DNA from: Mastigocoleus sp. MO_188.B34
Lineage (GTDB): Bacteria; Cyanobacteriota; Cyanobacteriia; Cyanobacteriales; Nostocaceae
Assembly: GCF_030065675.1 (NCBI RefSeq)
Contig: NZ_JASJDK010000009.1
Location: 32,569-96,568, forward strand
Reading direction: 5' to 3'
Length of the DNA: 64,000 nt
The notes under the pieces were generated by a model, which saw only the letters and a program-made list of their open reading frames with translations, was not told the origin of the DNA and made no database searches. Positions 24,731-34,424 of the stretch are shown piece by piece. The translations under genes and the position numbers were made by a program. How positions within the stretch are numbered: the first letter of the stretch is position 1; the number at the start of each line of letters is the position of its first letter.

Positions 24731-25851
24731 ACGTTGTGTAAACGAGAATTAATCAATCGATCCATCCATCCTTCAAGATAAGCTTGGTTTGCTTTCTGTT
24801 CTTCTGGATCTTGAGTATCAGGAGAATGGGGCATTAATCCAACAACTGCAGCATTAGTAACGCAATACATTGATTTTTGGAAAGTTTCACAAATTTTTAC
24901 CCGTAAATCATCTTCTCCCCGGAGGGTTTTCTGATAAAATTCGTGTAAATAATCTGGTAAATAGTGACGCATATCTTGCATCAGCAATGTGGGAGGAATC
25001 CCAGAACCACCAATAGGTAAAGGATCTGCATACAACGCCCCATATTGGAAATTCCCTTGAACCGGAGGAATTTGACGCGCTTGAGCATTATAAGAGACAG
25101 TTCCAGGGAAAGGTGTTCCTCGAAAGAAAACAGCTTCTACATAAGGTACAGCCGTATCCATCAAGAAAGTTAATCCTACAGACTTGGGAATGATGTCATA
25201 GTCTTTATCTTTGATTGTGACGGTGTAAGTAATTGGTTGAGCTGCTGCTGCTACCAAGCCGGCTTTAATGTGGTTTACAACCTCAAGAATTGATGTAATT
25301 TTACCTTCATCGTAGAGATCTGATAAATCTATGAAGATATCAGACATCACCCGCCAAAATTGACCCAAACCACTGTAGTAACTATAAACCCGCAACTGTT
25401 CGATTAAAAACTGGGGAAATATTTTGTTAACAGCAAGAACGAAGGGATTATTTTTAAACTTTGCTGTAATGACAGCTTTTGCTCTTTGTTCAAATTCTGG
25501 CGAATCTAAATATTCATCTAAACCACCACCACCATGCCATAACATTGCTTTCATGCAATACTCGGCATATTCATAATTTATCCGGTCATGCCACCAATGC
25601 TGAAATAACTTTTTGCTGTTGATATCTCCGTTAAAGTATTTAAAGAAAGGAAAAAATACTAAAAACTGATGTTGAGCGATATATATTAGATTATTTGAAT
25701 AAGCATCTAATACAACGCCATAACTTTTCAAAATTCCTACTACTTCTAAAAGATTAGTTTCACTATTAGGAAGTAAAGTTTCGTTATTTAATAAACGCTC
25801 TATATATTCCGATAAAGGATGTGGCGAAGATTTCTTTTTAGCGGTTAACAT
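24721..25851 (-). CDS. cupB: CO2 hydration protein, CupB (ChpX) type
   Basis: A 376-aa protein of the CO2-hydration (ChpX/ChpY) family. It binds the specialised NDH-1 complexes on the thylakoid membrane and converts CO2 to bicarbonate, driven by electron transport. Recognisable segments are F-F-K-Y-F-N-G-D, W-W-H-D-R-I-N-Y-E-Y-A-E-Y-C-M-K-A-M-L-W-H-G-G-G-G-L, F-R-G-T-P-F-P-G-T-V and L-L-M-Q-D-M-R-H-Y-L-P-D-Y-L. The His and Cys residues in the second block are candidate zinc ligands. The length, and the genes ndhF-ndhD before it next to ccm genes, favour the constitutive CupB over the low-CO2-induced CupA. GGGAGAG precedes the ATG. Confidence 0.8.
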   Translation of the reverse strand: MLTAKKKSSPHPLSEYIERLLNNETLLPNSETNLLEVVGILKSYGVVLDAYSNNLIYIAQHQFLVFFPFFKYFNGDINSKKLFQHWWHDRINYEYAEYCMKAMLWHGGGGLDEYLDSPEFEQRAKAVITAKFKNNPFVLAVNKIFPQFLIEQLRVYSYYSGLGQFWRVMSDIFIDLSDLYDEGKITSILEVVNHIKAGLVAAAAQPITYTVTIKDKDYDIIPKSVGLTFLMDTAVPYVEAVFFRGTPFPGTVSYNAQARQIPPVQGNFQYGALYADPLPIGGSGIPPTLLMQDMRHYLPDYLHEFYQKTLRGEDDLRVKICETFQKSMYCVTNAAVVGLMPHSPDTQDPEEQKANQAYLEGWMDRLINSRLHNVNK

Positions 25852-25871
25852 TGTGAACTCTCCCTAGACAG

Positions 25872-25940
25872 GAATTGGTCGTTGGTAATTGGTAATGGGT
25901 AATTGGTAACTGGTAATGGGTTTTTAACTGTTAACTGACA
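25872..25940. repeat. STRR block (GGTAATT / GGTAATG heptamers) between ndhD4 and cupB
   Basis: Tandem 7-bp units of TTGGTAA, TGGGTAA and CTGGTAA type fill the 98-bp gap between ndhD4 and cupB. Confidence 0.9.
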
Positions 25941-25949
25941 ACCAAATTC

Positions 25950-27452
25950 TCAATTTTGACCTTTTTCTTGGTACCAGGAAACAATAGCAATGGGATTTGG
26001 CGGATTTACCATTGCAGTTATTGTTGTTTCACTCCAACGCGTCAACCAACTAGGTTGGATACCAAAAATTACAATTAAAATCGCTAAAATAATTGCTGGG
26101 TTGCGATCCGACCAATATACCCGTGGTAAATTAACAACTTGCTCTGATAAACGTCCAAAAAATGCACGGTTAGCAAGTATTAAGAAATAAACAGCAGTTA
26201 AACCAGTACCAAGCATACATAGCAGGGTTTGAACTGGAAACACCACAAAACTGCTGCGAAAGATAATGAATTCTGAGATAAAACCGACCATTCCAGGAAT
26301 ACCTGCACTAGCCATTACCGCCAAAATCATTAAACTACCAATTAACGGTAAACCCCGCTCTGGGTTCAATAGTCCTCTAATTACATCTAAATCTCGACTA
26401 CCTGCTTTCTTGTAGACGACACCAACCAACAAAAATAACAATGCAGAAATTAAACCATGGCTCACCATTTGCATCACCGCAGCCAAAATACTTAATGGTG
26501 TAGAAGCTGCTGCAGCTAACAGGATATAGCCCATATGTCCAATGGAACTATAAGCTACCATTTTTTTCATATCTTTCTGAGCGATCGCACAGGAAGCACC
26601 AAATAAGACGCTAACTACCGCCCAAGTTGCAAGCCAAGGTGCAAGGTAATTCCAAGCATCAGGTAGCAAGTTCATCCCAAAGCGTAAAATTCCATAGGTT
26701 CCCAGCTTCAGTAGTACTCCTGCGAGCAATACAGAAATCGGTGTGGAAGCCTCAACGTGAGCATCTGGTAACCAGGTATGAAAAGGGACGATGGGAATTT
26801 TTATCCCAAAACCAACCAAAATACCAGCCAATAATACTAGCTGGGTTGTTAGGGGTAGGGCTGTGGTGTTTAACCCTTGCAAAGCAAAACTATTCGCACC
26901 ACTAAGCCAAACTATACCCAAGAAACTTGCTAAAATTAAAATACCGGAAACTGCTGTATAAATTAAGAATTTAGTTGCAGCGTAACCCCGACGTTGACCG
27001 CCCCAAATAGCAATTAGCAAGTATAAGGGTATGAGTTCTAATTCGTAGAACAGGAAAAATAGCAGTAAATCCTGCGCGAGAAAAGCCCCCGTTACGCCAA
27101 CATTTAGCAGTAACAGCAAAATATAATAGAATCTTGCCCTTGGAATTGAAATGTCGCTACTATAAATTGCAACGCAAGTTAATAGCCCATTCAAAACCAA
27201 TAAAGGTAAGGACAGACCATCAATACCCAAGTGGTAGTTCAAACCTAGAGCATCTATCCAGGGCAAAAATTCGGCGAACTGTTGAGTGACATTGTTTACT
27301 TGAAAAAAATAAGCAATAACAATTGTCCAAATAAAGGCGACGGTAGCAAAAACTAAAGCTAATGAGCGAAAAGCTTTGCTGTTAATTTTTCCTGGTAATA
27401 AACCAATAATCGCCGCACCTAAAAGCGGCACTACAATCAAAGTACTAAGCAT
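25950..27452 (-). CDS. ndhD4: NDH-1 subunit NdhD4 (CO2-uptake complex)
   Basis: A 500-aa multi-pass membrane protein of the NADH-quinone oxidoreductase subunit M family, a proton-channel subunit with about 14 helices. Typical pieces include Y-E-L-E-L-I-P-L-Y-L-L-I-A-I-W-G-G, L-P-D-A-H-V-E-A-S-T-P-I-S-V, A-Y-S-S-I-G-H-M-G-Y and V-G-F-I-S-E-F. The Glu in the first motif and Lys residues in the channel are kept. Cyanobacteria have several NdhD versions; clustering with NdhF and a CO2-hydration protein places this copy in the CO2-uptake NDH-1 complex (NDH-1MS'), so NdhD4 is preferred over NdhD3. Confidence 0.82.
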   Translation of the reverse strand: MLSTLIVVPLLGAAIIGLLPGKINSKAFRSLALVFATVAFIWTIVIAYFFQVNNVTQQFAEFLPWIDALGLNYHLGIDGLSLPLLVLNGLLTCVAIYSSDISIPRARFYYILLLLLNVGVTGAFLAQDLLLFFLFYELELIPLYLLIAIWGGQRRGYAATKFLIYTAVSGILILASFLGIVWLSGANSFALQGLNTTALPLTTQLVLLAGILVGFGIKIPIVPFHTWLPDAHVEASTPISVLLAGVLLKLGTYGILRFGMNLLPDAWNYLAPWLATWAVVSVLFGASCAIAQKDMKKMVAYSSIGHMGYILLAAAASTPLSILAAVMQMVSHGLISALLFLLVGVVYKKAGSRDLDVIRGLLNPERGLPLIGSLMILAVMASAGIPGMVGFISEFIIFRSSFVVFPVQTLLCMLGTGLTAVYFLILANRAFFGRLSEQVVNLPRVYWSDRNPAIILAILIVIFGIQPSWLTRWSETTITAMVNPPNPIAIVSWYQEKGQN

Positions 27453-27906
27453 AGTCTAGAAAAAAAATTATGGGTCATAGATTCAGGTACGTTAAGTAAA
27501 TTAAGATGAACGGATATAGCTTTAAAGCTTGATATACAGAGTTTGGAACTTGTATTTCTACATTCCTAATTCCAGGAATAAAACTGTTCGGAACTACCTT
27601 TTGAATTAAGCCTGATATGTGAAAAATTTATGCTTGAGAAGCTTATTTACTATCGATTTGTTCTGTAAATCTTGTTTTAGGGATATTAACCTGGAAATAT
27701 TACTCTGGAAATATTACCCTGGGAATATTTTTCCTTCGCAGATTTTCTGGAGCATTTTTCTGGGACATTGTGATATGTAGAGACGCCGCATCGCAACGTC
27801 TCTACGAAAGAAAGATATTTTGTTGAAAATTCCCCTTCCCTATGTCTTCTATGAATTGTTTGATATTCATAAAACCTCAAACAAAATCAACTTTTTAATA
27901 TCTTCT
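27453..27906. other. Gap between ndhF4 and ndhD4 with repeats
   Basis: No gene is supported. It contains tandem GGAAATATTACTCT-type units (27690-27728) and a palindromic GTAGAGACG element (27777-27805). The gap is unusually long for genes expected to share a transcript. Confidence 0.6.
27777..27805. repeat. Palindromic element, GTAGAGACG family (copy c)
   Basis: GTAGAGACG and CGTCTCTAC form a 9-bp inverted repeat around an 11-nt centre. Confidence 0.85.
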
Positions 27907-29763
27907 TTAAAACGGTAAGTTATCCAATAAACCTAGAGACCAGCCCAAGAAAATTCCTAAAATGCTGATACCTACCAAAATCGTCAGCAAATATCCTTGC
28001 GAACGACCGGAAACACTATACCTTAAACTTTGTCCGCCGAATACAGTTACAATACCAACGAGATTGACGAATCCATCAACTAAATAGCGATCGCACCACG
28101 CAGATATGTTGGACAAAAAGCCCACAACAGAAACAATGGTTATGCGATAGATTTTATCGATGTAAAAGTCATACCCCAATAAATCCTGGATCATTCGCCA
28201 TGACATCAATCTCGATCTCGACCAAGCTTTGTGGAGATAAATCTTAGAACCAATAGCTACTCCTAAGAGGCTAGAAGCAAACAATGATGATGCTACATAC
28301 CAATTAACGCTATCCAATGTAGGTAACAGATACCATTGCTGCAGCATTACAGGAACTAACAAAGTTACTATCGTTAGAGATACCATTGGTAACGCCATCG
28401 GCCAATGAACTTCCGGTGCACGACGGGTTTTTGGCTGCGGTTCTCCCCAAAACACTAGTCGGAAAAATCTTGTCAAATTTAACGCCGTTAGACCATTTAC
28501 TAACAACAAAACTCCAATCACCCAAGGAGTAAAGTAAACTAAGCCATCAGACCAAGACAGCATCGCCCAAAAGCTACCTAAGGGTAATAGAGTTATCATT
28601 CCCCCAGCACCTACTAGAAAAGCCGTTGTAGTTGCAGGCATTCTTGACCACAAACCACCCATTTCCGTTAAATCTTGACTTGAGGTGGTATAAATTACTG
28701 AACCCGCACTCATAAATAACAGTGCTTTAGCAATCGCGTGGGTGAACAAAAACATCAGCGCAACGCCGCCTTGTTGCATCCCTACCGCCAAAAACACCAA
28801 CCCCATATAAGCACTGGTAGAGTGGGATAAAGCCCGCTTAATATCTGTTTGAGCTACCGAGACCAAACTTGCACCAATTGCTGTCACTGTTCCAAGAACA
28901 ACTAAGGTGCTAAGAGCTACTGGTGACAAGGCTAAGATTGGCTGCATTTTATACAACACAAAAGCACCGCCAGCTACTACTAAAGAATTCCGCAGTACAG
29001 AAGCAGGGTTGGGTCCTTCCATTGCTTCATCTAACCACAAATGCAAGGGAAATTGGGCGCACTTACCTGCAGGACCAGCAATTAAGGCTAAACCAAGCAA
29101 AGACGAGGTTAAAGGACTTAATTCGGCTGTCTGCGCCCACTCATACAGATCAGAAAAGTTTAAGCTACCTGCAAAAACGGAAAGGGTAACTACTCCCATC
29201 AGTAGTAACAAATCTCCGACCCGCTTTGTCCAAAAAGCATCTCTTGCCGCTGTTACCACCAAAGGTTGGGCATACCAAAAACCTACAATCAAATAAGTTG
29301 ACAAGGTTAAAACTTCCAAAACAGCATAGGAGAAAAACAGGGAGTCGCTAATAGCTAAAGCACATAACGCCGCTTCAAAAAAACCCATCAAAGCAAAGAA
29401 ACGTGCAACCGCCCAATCTTTTTCCATATACCCTAGGGCATAAAGTTGAGCGAGAAAACTTAAACCAGAAACTAATGCTACAGCCCCCATGCTGATGGGT
29501 GAGATATCCAAGGCAAAAGATAAATCTAAATCTACAGCCTTAAACCAGTGAACGATTAGAGTTTCCGGACCTCTGTTCGAGAAATCTTTAAATACAAAAA
29601 GACTATGAGCAAAGGTCAACAATGTGGTCAACAAGTTAAAGTAAGCAGCCGGTCTTGGTCCAGTTCTGCGAACTATTCCGGTCGCCCAAGGCAATGTTAG
29701 AAGCGCCCCAACTAAGCCATAAATGGGCACAAACCAAGACGTAACAAAGAGAAATTGATTCAT
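27907..29763 (-). CDS. ndhF4: NDH-1 subunit NdhF4 (CO2-uptake complex)
   Basis: About 618 aa from the ATG at 29763 (M-N-Q-F-L-F); an upstream in-frame start would add 18 polar residues that do not fit. It belongs to the NuoL/NdhF family, a proton-pumping subunit with about 15 helices and a C-terminal amphipathic arm. Motifs are F-F-S-Y-A-V-L-E, L-H-L-W-L-D-E-A-M-E-G-P-N-P-A-S-V-L, S-H-S-T-S-A-Y-M-G and the C-terminal D-x-Y-x-I-D-K-I-Y-R (near residue 530). The E-G-P-N-P in place of E-G-P-T-P and the neighbouring cupB suggest the CO2-uptake type. It is divergent from ccmK2, as in Nostoc sp. PCC 7120 to my recollection. Confidence 0.82.
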   Translation of the reverse strand: MNQFLFVTSWFVPIYGLVGALLTLPWATGIVRRTGPRPAAYFNLLTTLLTFAHSLFVFKDFSNRGPETLIVHWFKAVDLDLSFALDISPISMGAVALVSGLSFLAQLYALGYMEKDWAVARFFALMGFFEAALCALAISDSLFFSYAVLEVLTLSTYLIVGFWYAQPLVVTAARDAFWTKRVGDLLLLMGVVTLSVFAGSLNFSDLYEWAQTAELSPLTSSLLGLALIAGPAGKCAQFPLHLWLDEAMEGPNPASVLRNSLVVAGGAFVLYKMQPILALSPVALSTLVVLGTVTAIGASLVSVAQTDIKRALSHSTSAYMGLVFLAVGMQQGGVALMFLFTHAIAKALLFMSAGSVIYTTSSQDLTEMGGLWSRMPATTTAFLVGAGGMITLLPLGSFWAMLSWSDGLVYFTPWVIGVLLLVNGLTALNLTRFFRLVFWGEPQPKTRRAPEVHWPMALPMVSLTIVTLLVPVMLQQWYLLPTLDSVNWYVASSLFASSLLGVAIGSKIYLHKAWSRSRLMSWRMIQDLLGYDFYIDKIYRITIVSVVGFLSNISAWCDRYLVDGFVNLVGIVTVFGGQSLRYSVSGRSQGYLLTILVGISILGIFLGWSLGLLDNLPF

Positions 29764-30407
29764 GTAGATTATCCTTGACGATTTACCCCTACAAGAATGA
29801 GTGCCCAATGGAATCATTGGACATCAAGTTAATCTTGGGGCATTTTAGTTCCTCTTGATAGATGTTATTTTGCCATCTCATTTTATTCCCATAGATTTAA
29901 ATATCTATGAAAAAGTACCTCCACAAACTCACACTTAACTTTTGATTTATTCAATTTTTTTTGGAGCTACGATGGCAATCTATCTTTCTGATAACCACAA
30001 CTTATCTTTATAATTACTGTTAATTTTAACTATCAATTTTATTGTTCCATTGTAAAGCTAAAGGAACAAGCTTCCCAAGATTTTTAAAACTTTGTGATTC
30101 CTTTGCGCGACATAGAAAATTCTTTGCGGTAAATCAGTTACACCTAATGATATAAAGAAATTATAAAACACAAATGGTTGCTTTACGAATAAAGTCAACT
30201 TCTATTAAGCAAAAAGCCGTCATCAAGATATGTTAAGTTTTTTAAAACTATTTTATTATGAACTATTATAGTAATTTATATTGCCACGGGGACAAAGCTT
30301 TCATATGCTTAATTTGAGAACGCTTTATTGAGCACAAGGAAAAATACCCCCGGTCTAAATTTTCACCTTTGTTGTACCAGTTGATTTAAGTTAGTGGGAG
30401 TTTTGCG
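29764..30407. promoter_or_regulatory. Shared divergent control region of ndhF4 and ccmK2
   Basis: 644 bp without a gene, between the CO2-uptake and carboxysome operons. Both promoters must lie here. The last 25 bp include AGTGGGAG about 12 bp before ccmK2. No CmpR or NdhR operator could be assigned with confidence by eye. Confidence 0.7.
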
Positions 30408-30716
30408 ATGCCTATTGCAGTTGGAATGATTGAAACCAAAGGCTTTCCGGCGGTAGTGGAAGCTGCGGATGCGATGGTAAAAGCCGCTCGAGTGACCTTG
30501 GTAGGTTATGAAAAAATTGGTAGCGCTCGCGTGACAGTAATTGTCCGTGGAGACGTTTCTGAAGTCCAAGCTTCCGTAGCAGCAGGAATAGAAGCCGCAA
30601 GAAGAGTTAATGGTGGTGAAGTCGTATCCACCCACATCATTGCTCGTCCCCATGAGAATTTAGAATACGTGCTGCCAATTCGCTATACGGAAGCAGTAGA
30701 ACAGTTTAGGACTTAG
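30408..30716 (+). CDS. ccmK2: Carboxysome shell hexamer protein CcmK2
   Basis: A 102-aa single BMC-domain protein that forms hexamers tiling the facets of the beta-carboxysome shell. The family opening [13 protein letters not shown], the pore loop K-I-G-S-A-R-V-T and the end [12 protein letters not shown] are intact. Its short C-terminus (E-Q-F-R-T) and first position in the operon fit CcmK2. It shares most residues with the following ccmK1. The pore carries a Ser in K-I-G-S, typical of this pair. Regulation is probably by inorganic carbon through LysR-type regulators. Confidence 0.95.
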   Translation: MPIAVGMIETKGFPAVVEAADAMVKAARVTLVGYEKIGSARVTVIVRGDVSEVQASVAAGIEAARRVNGGEVVSTHIIARPHENLEYVLPIRYTEAVEQFRT

Positions 30717-31307
30717 CAATAAAAAGGATGAAGGGATTTGTAAATTTGCCAATTTGTATGACCCAAAGGTGAGAAAATATTACTGTATCGGGTTTTTCGT
30801 TGACATGTCATTAATCATCTTATTGGCTTCAACATCCTTCCCTATAGAATCTAAAATTTCTCTCTAAAGTTGGAAATTTTGGGAATCTGGGATTTTAAAA
30901 GCTTGAGATTTGGGAAGTCTGAAATTTTAGAAATCTAAGGTTGTAGGAATCTGAGGTTTGAGAAGTCTGAGATTTAAAAAATCTTATATTTAAGGAATTT
31001 TAGACTTTAGAAGGTTGATACTTGAGAAATTTTAGATTGTAGAAATTTGCAACTTTAAAAACCTTAGGTTGAAATTTGAAATTTGAGGAGTCCTGATGGG
31101 AATCCTAAATTTGAAAATTAGAAATCTTATATTTTGTCAGGTTAAAACTTTAGAAGTTTGAAACCTTATAAGTTTTAAACCCCAGGAACCTTAGGTTTGA
31201 GAAGTTAAAAGATGTGGCTTTAATAGTCATCTTGCATTCAAAGCTTGTATGTTCAAAGCTCGTATTAGATTTTTGTTTTCATTAGCCTCTTATTAAGGAA
31301 CAAGATA
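30717..31307. repeat. AT-rich degenerate repeats between ccmK2 and ccmK1
   Basis: 591 bp without a gene. From about 30850 to 31200 there are many imperfect units based on GAAATCTGAGGTTTGAGAAG (7-10-bp and ~20-bp periodicities). It separates two genes that are usually about 50-100 bp apart. Confidence 0.7.
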
Positions 31308-31652
31308 ATGTCAATTGCAGTGGGAATGGTAGAAACGCTTGGCTTTCCGGCAGTAGTGGAAGCTGCTGATGCGATGGTGAAAGCTGCTCGCGTTACCTTA
31401 GTAGGTTATGAAAAAATTGGTAGCGGTCGCGTTACCGTAATCGTGCGCGGAGATGTTTCCGAGGTTCAAGCTTCAGTTGCAGCTGGAGTTGACAATGTGA
31501 AGAGAGTTAATGGCGGACAAGTTCTATCTACACATATTATTGCTCGTCCCCACGAAAACTTAGAATACGTTCTGCCAATTCGCTATACGGAAGATGTGGA
31601 ACAATTCCGTGAAAATGTCAACGCAATTCGTCCTTTTGGTGGTAGACCATAA
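31308..31652 (+). CDS. ccmK1: Carboxysome shell hexamer protein CcmK1
   Basis: A 114-aa single BMC-domain hexamer protein, nearly identical to CcmK2 over the first 95 residues but with a longer C-terminus ([13 protein letters not shown]), as expected for CcmK1. The pore loop K-I-G-S-G-R-V-T is present. AAGGAAC lies 11 bp before the ATG. ccmL starts only 6 bp after its stop, so the two are translationally close. CcmK1 and CcmK2 probably share facets of the shell. Confidence 0.95.
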   Translation: MSIAVGMVETLGFPAVVEAADAMVKAARVTLVGYEKIGSGRVTVIVRGDVSEVQASVAAGVDNVKRVNGGQVLSTHIIARPHENLEYVLPIRYTEDVEQFRENVNAIRPFGGRP

Positions 31653-31658
31653 AGCGTA

Positions 31659-31961
31659 ATGCAAATCGCCAAAGTGCGCGGCACAGTAGTTAGCACTCTA
31701 AAAGATCCTAGTCTTCGAGGTGTAAAGCTACTGTTGTTGCAGTTAGTGGATGAGGAAGGACGGATCTTACCGAAATATGAAGTGGCAGCTGATTACGTTG
31801 GTGCGGGAGTCAATGAATGGGTCCTACTCAGTCGCGGAAGTGCCGCTCGCAAGCTTGATGGTAGCGAACAGCGCCCCCTTGATGCGGCTGTTGTCGCGAT
31901 CATCGATACAGTAAATGTTGATAATCGCTTGATATACAGCAAGAAAGATGATTATCAATAA
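31659..31961 (+). CDS. ccmL: Carboxysome shell pentamer (vertex) protein CcmL
   Basis: A 100-aa protein of the CcmL/EutN family that forms pentamers closing the vertices of the icosahedral carboxysome. Family blocks seen are M-Q-I-A-K-V-R-G-T-V-V-S-T, D-P-S-L-R-G-V-K-L-L, D-Y-V-G-A-G-V-N-E-W-V-L-L-S-R-G-S-A-A-R and the end A-A-V-V-A-I-I-D-T-V. It begins 6 bp after ccmK1. A block of short repeats follows before ccmM. Confidence 0.96.
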   Translation: MQIAKVRGTVVSTLKDPSLRGVKLLLLQLVDEEGRILPKYEVAADYVGAGVNEWVLLSRGSAARKLDGSEQRPLDAAVVAIIDTVNVDNRLIYSKKDDYQ

Positions 31962-32210
31962 ATTGTTATCCGGAAATTGCGACCCGGAAATTGCGACCCG
32001 GAAATTGTTATCGGGACAATTGTGTTAGCCGTTCAGTTAACTTCCTCACAAAGACAGCTTTGTTTGCTTGATTTATTTGCTGGAATAGTTTGTTTTTTGT
32101 CTTGATTTTATTTGTCTTGGTTTAAATAATCAGCGATCGCAGTTTATGTAGCTGGGTTTGATTGCTGATAGCTGAACGGCTGATAGCTGTATATGAGGAG
32201 GAATAATTCG
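31962..32210. repeat. Spacer with 17-bp tandem repeats between ccmL and ccmM
   Basis: Three copies of a CCGGAAATTGCGACC-type unit lie at about 31974-32010, followed by an AATTGTTATCGGGACAATTG near-palindrome and a GCGATCGC octamer. The ccmM ribosome-binding site is at the right end. Confidence 0.75.
32195..32202 (+). promoter_or_regulatory. Ribosome-binding site that fixes the ccmM start
   Basis: GAGGAGGA lies 8 bp before the ATG at 32211. An upstream in-frame ATG at 32193 would place this site inside the gene, so 32211 is preferred. Confidence 0.9.
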
Positions 32211-33929
32211 ATGGTAGTCCGCAGTACGGCGGCTCCCCCCACAACCTGGTCGAGGGATTTAGCTGAACCACAGATTCACGAAAGTGCTTTCGTGCATTCT
32301 TTTTCCAACATTATTGGAGATGTTCGGATTAGTCCGAATGTAATTGTAGCTCCAGGCACTTCCATTAGAGCAGATGAAGGTACACCTTTTTATATTGGTG
32401 AAAATACTAATATTCAAGATGGTGTAGTGATACATGGATTAGAACAGGGAAGGGTTATTGGCGATGACCAACAAGAATATTCAATCTGGATTGGTAAAGA
32501 CGCCTGTATTACCCATATGGCTTTAATTCATGGTCCGTGTTACATCGGCGATGATGCTTTTATTGGTTTTCGCTCTACTGTTTTCAATGCCAAAGTAGGT
32601 GCTGGCTGCATCGTAATGATGCATGCTTTAATACAAGATGTGGAAATTCCTCCAGGTAAATACGTAGCTTCAGGAGCAGTAATTACAACTCAACAACAAG
32701 CCGATCGATTACCAGATGTTCAGGGAGAAGACAAGGAATTTGCCCATCATGTAGTGGGAATAAACCAGGAATTGCGGGCCGGTTATCTGTGTATCGAAGA
32801 TAATAAGTGCATTACAAATTTCCGCAGTCAAATAGAAAAATCTTATACAAACGATCAAGTTGAAAGATTAGAAGTTGAAAGGTCACAAAGGAGTCAGGAA
32901 GTGTTTAATAATAGCCTAGGTAGTGAAACAGTAGAGCAGGTACGCTACTTATTAAACCAAGGATACAAAATCGGTACAGAACATGTAGACCAACGACGTT
33001 TTCGTACTGGTTCTTGGCATAGTTGTCAGCCCATTGAAGCTAGATCCCTCAACGAGGCGATCGCAGCTTTAGAAAACTGCATGGTGGAGCACAGCGGAGA
33101 ATATGTCCGCTTATTTGGTATTGACCAGAAAGATAGACGTCGTATATTAGAAACAATTATTCAACGTCCTAACGGTAATTCAAGCTCTTCGACAACAAGT
33201 TCTTATCAAGCACCAGCTAATTCCTACAGCGCACCTACTAGTTACAGTAATGGCTATAGTAGTGCTAGTACTAGCAGCAATGGTTCCAGTAATGGCGCAC
33301 TTAGTAGCGAAACTGTAGAGCAAATCCGCCAATTACTATCTAGTGGTTACCGGATTGGAACAGAACATGTAGACCAAAGACGTTTTCGTACCGGTTCTTG
33401 GCAAAGTTGTAGACCAATTGAAACCACTTCTACCAATGAAGTAGTCGCGGAGTTGGTAGATTGCATGGAAAGTCACCAAGGCGAATATGTTCGTTTAATT
33501 GGTATCGATCCAAAAGCTAAGCGTCGGGTGGTAGAAACAATTATTCAAAGACCTAATGGCGCAGTTGCAACATCTTCTTCTAGCAATGGTCATTATTCCT
33601 CCGGTAGATCAACTTCATTTAGTAAAGCTCCTACAAGTAGTGCAGGTTCAACAGCTACCATTTCCACTCAGTTAAGCTCTGAGGTAACATCTCAGATCCA
33701 ACAATTGTTAGCTGGTGGGTATAAAATCAGTGCTGAACATGTAGATAAGAGACGTTTCCGTACCGGTTCTTGGCAAAGCTGCGGACAAATAGAATCTACC
33801 TCAGAACAACAAATTATTGAGACTTTGGAATCTTACATGGCTGAATATCAAGGTGAATACCTGCGTTTAGTTGGTATCGATCCAAAAGCTAAGCGTCGTG
33901 TCTTAGAAACTATCATTCAGCGTCCATAA
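32211..33929 (+). CDS. ccmM: Carboxysome scaffold protein CcmM (three SSU-like modules)
   Basis: 572 aa. Residues about 15-190 form a left-handed beta-helix related to gamma-carbonic anhydrase ([22 protein letters not shown]), with His residues for metal binding. After a linker come three Rubisco small-subunit-like modules at about 236-321, 364-449 and 488-572, each with Y-K/R-I-G/S-x-[12 protein letters not shown] and E-T-I-I-Q-R-P, joined by Ser-rich linkers. These modules link Rubisco into a condensate, and the N-terminal part binds CcmN and the shell. Each module keeps a Cys (S-C) that may form a redox-sensitive disulfide. An internal start site is listed separately. Confidence 0.96.
   Translation: MVVRSTAAPPTTWSRDLAEPQIHESAFVHSFSNIIGDVRISPNVIVAPGTSIRADEGTPFYIGENTNIQDGVVIHGLEQGRVIGDDQQEYSIWIGKDACITHMALIHGPCYIGDDAFIGFRSTVFNAKVGAGCIVMMHALIQDVEIPPGKYVASGAVITTQQQADRLPDVQGEDKEFAHHVVGINQELRAGYLCIEDNKCITNFRSQIEKSYTNDQVERLEVERSQRSQEVFNNSLGSETVEQVRYLLNQGYKIGTEHVDQRRFRTGSWHSCQPIEARSLNEAIAALENCMVEHSGEYVRLFGIDQKDRRRILETIIQRPNGNSSSSTTSSYQAPANSYSAPTSYSNGYSSASTSSNGSSNGALSSETVEQIRQLLSSGYRIGTEHVDQRRFRTGSWQSCRPIETTSTNEVVAELVDCMESHQGEYVRLIGIDPKAKRRVVETIIQRPNGAVATSSSSNGHYSSGRSTSFSKAPTSSAGSTATISTQLSSEVTSQIQQLLAGGYKISAEHVDKRRFRTGSWQSCGQIESTSEQQIIETLESYMAEYQGEYLRLVGIDPKAKRRVLETIIQRP
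32887..32903 (+). promoter_or_regulatory. Internal ribosome-binding site and GTG for short CcmM (M35-like)
   Basis: AAAGGAG at 32887-32893 lies 7 bp before an in-frame GTG at 32901, just ahead of the first SSU-like module. Initiation here would give a 342-aa protein containing only the three modules. In Synechococcus elongatus the short CcmM form is made from an internal start; the same arrangement here is inferred. Confidence 0.7.
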
Positions 33930-34424
33930 TTAGCAAAACTGAGATTTTAGGGAGTAGAAAAATTAACGAGTAACAAAATAACAACCTTAGGGAAATTCTC
34001 AGTCACAATATTCCACAATAATCTTGGTTGTTAGTAGCTCAATATTTAATTAGATACTTAGCTGAATACTTGGAACTCAAAAATTTAACAGTAAAAGCTC
34101 ACAAAAGTCAAAGAGAATATTTTTCCAAGAATAATTATTTATCAGGAAGAATTATTTACTAAGAATAAGTCTTTTCCGAGAAGAACTCTTTTTCAGTCAT
34201 AATAATCTCTGAAGAATAACTTTTCTGATGATTCTCTAATTTGACTTACAAGTAAGTATTTTCTACTCTCTGATTCCTCAAATTTCTCATAAGGGTAAGT
34301 TTTTAGTTTTAACAATTTAGTTAAGTTAAATAAATTGCTGAAATAAATAAAACCTACGCCTGCGAGTTTTATCCCTCAAACATCTGCTTGTATAATTTTT
34401 GGCTCTAATAAGGTTAATATTCTT
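33930..34424. other. AT-rich spacer between ccmM and ccmN
   Basis: 495 bp without a gene. It contains loosely repeated AAGAATAA/AAGAATTA motifs (about 34125-34220). No terminator was recognised, so ccmN may still be read from upstream or have its own promoter. Confidence 0.5.

Noticed and set aside
27686..27880. 64-codon minus-strand frame between ndhF4 and ndhD4
   Set aside because: It covers a tandem repeat and a palindromic element; no recognisable protein features.
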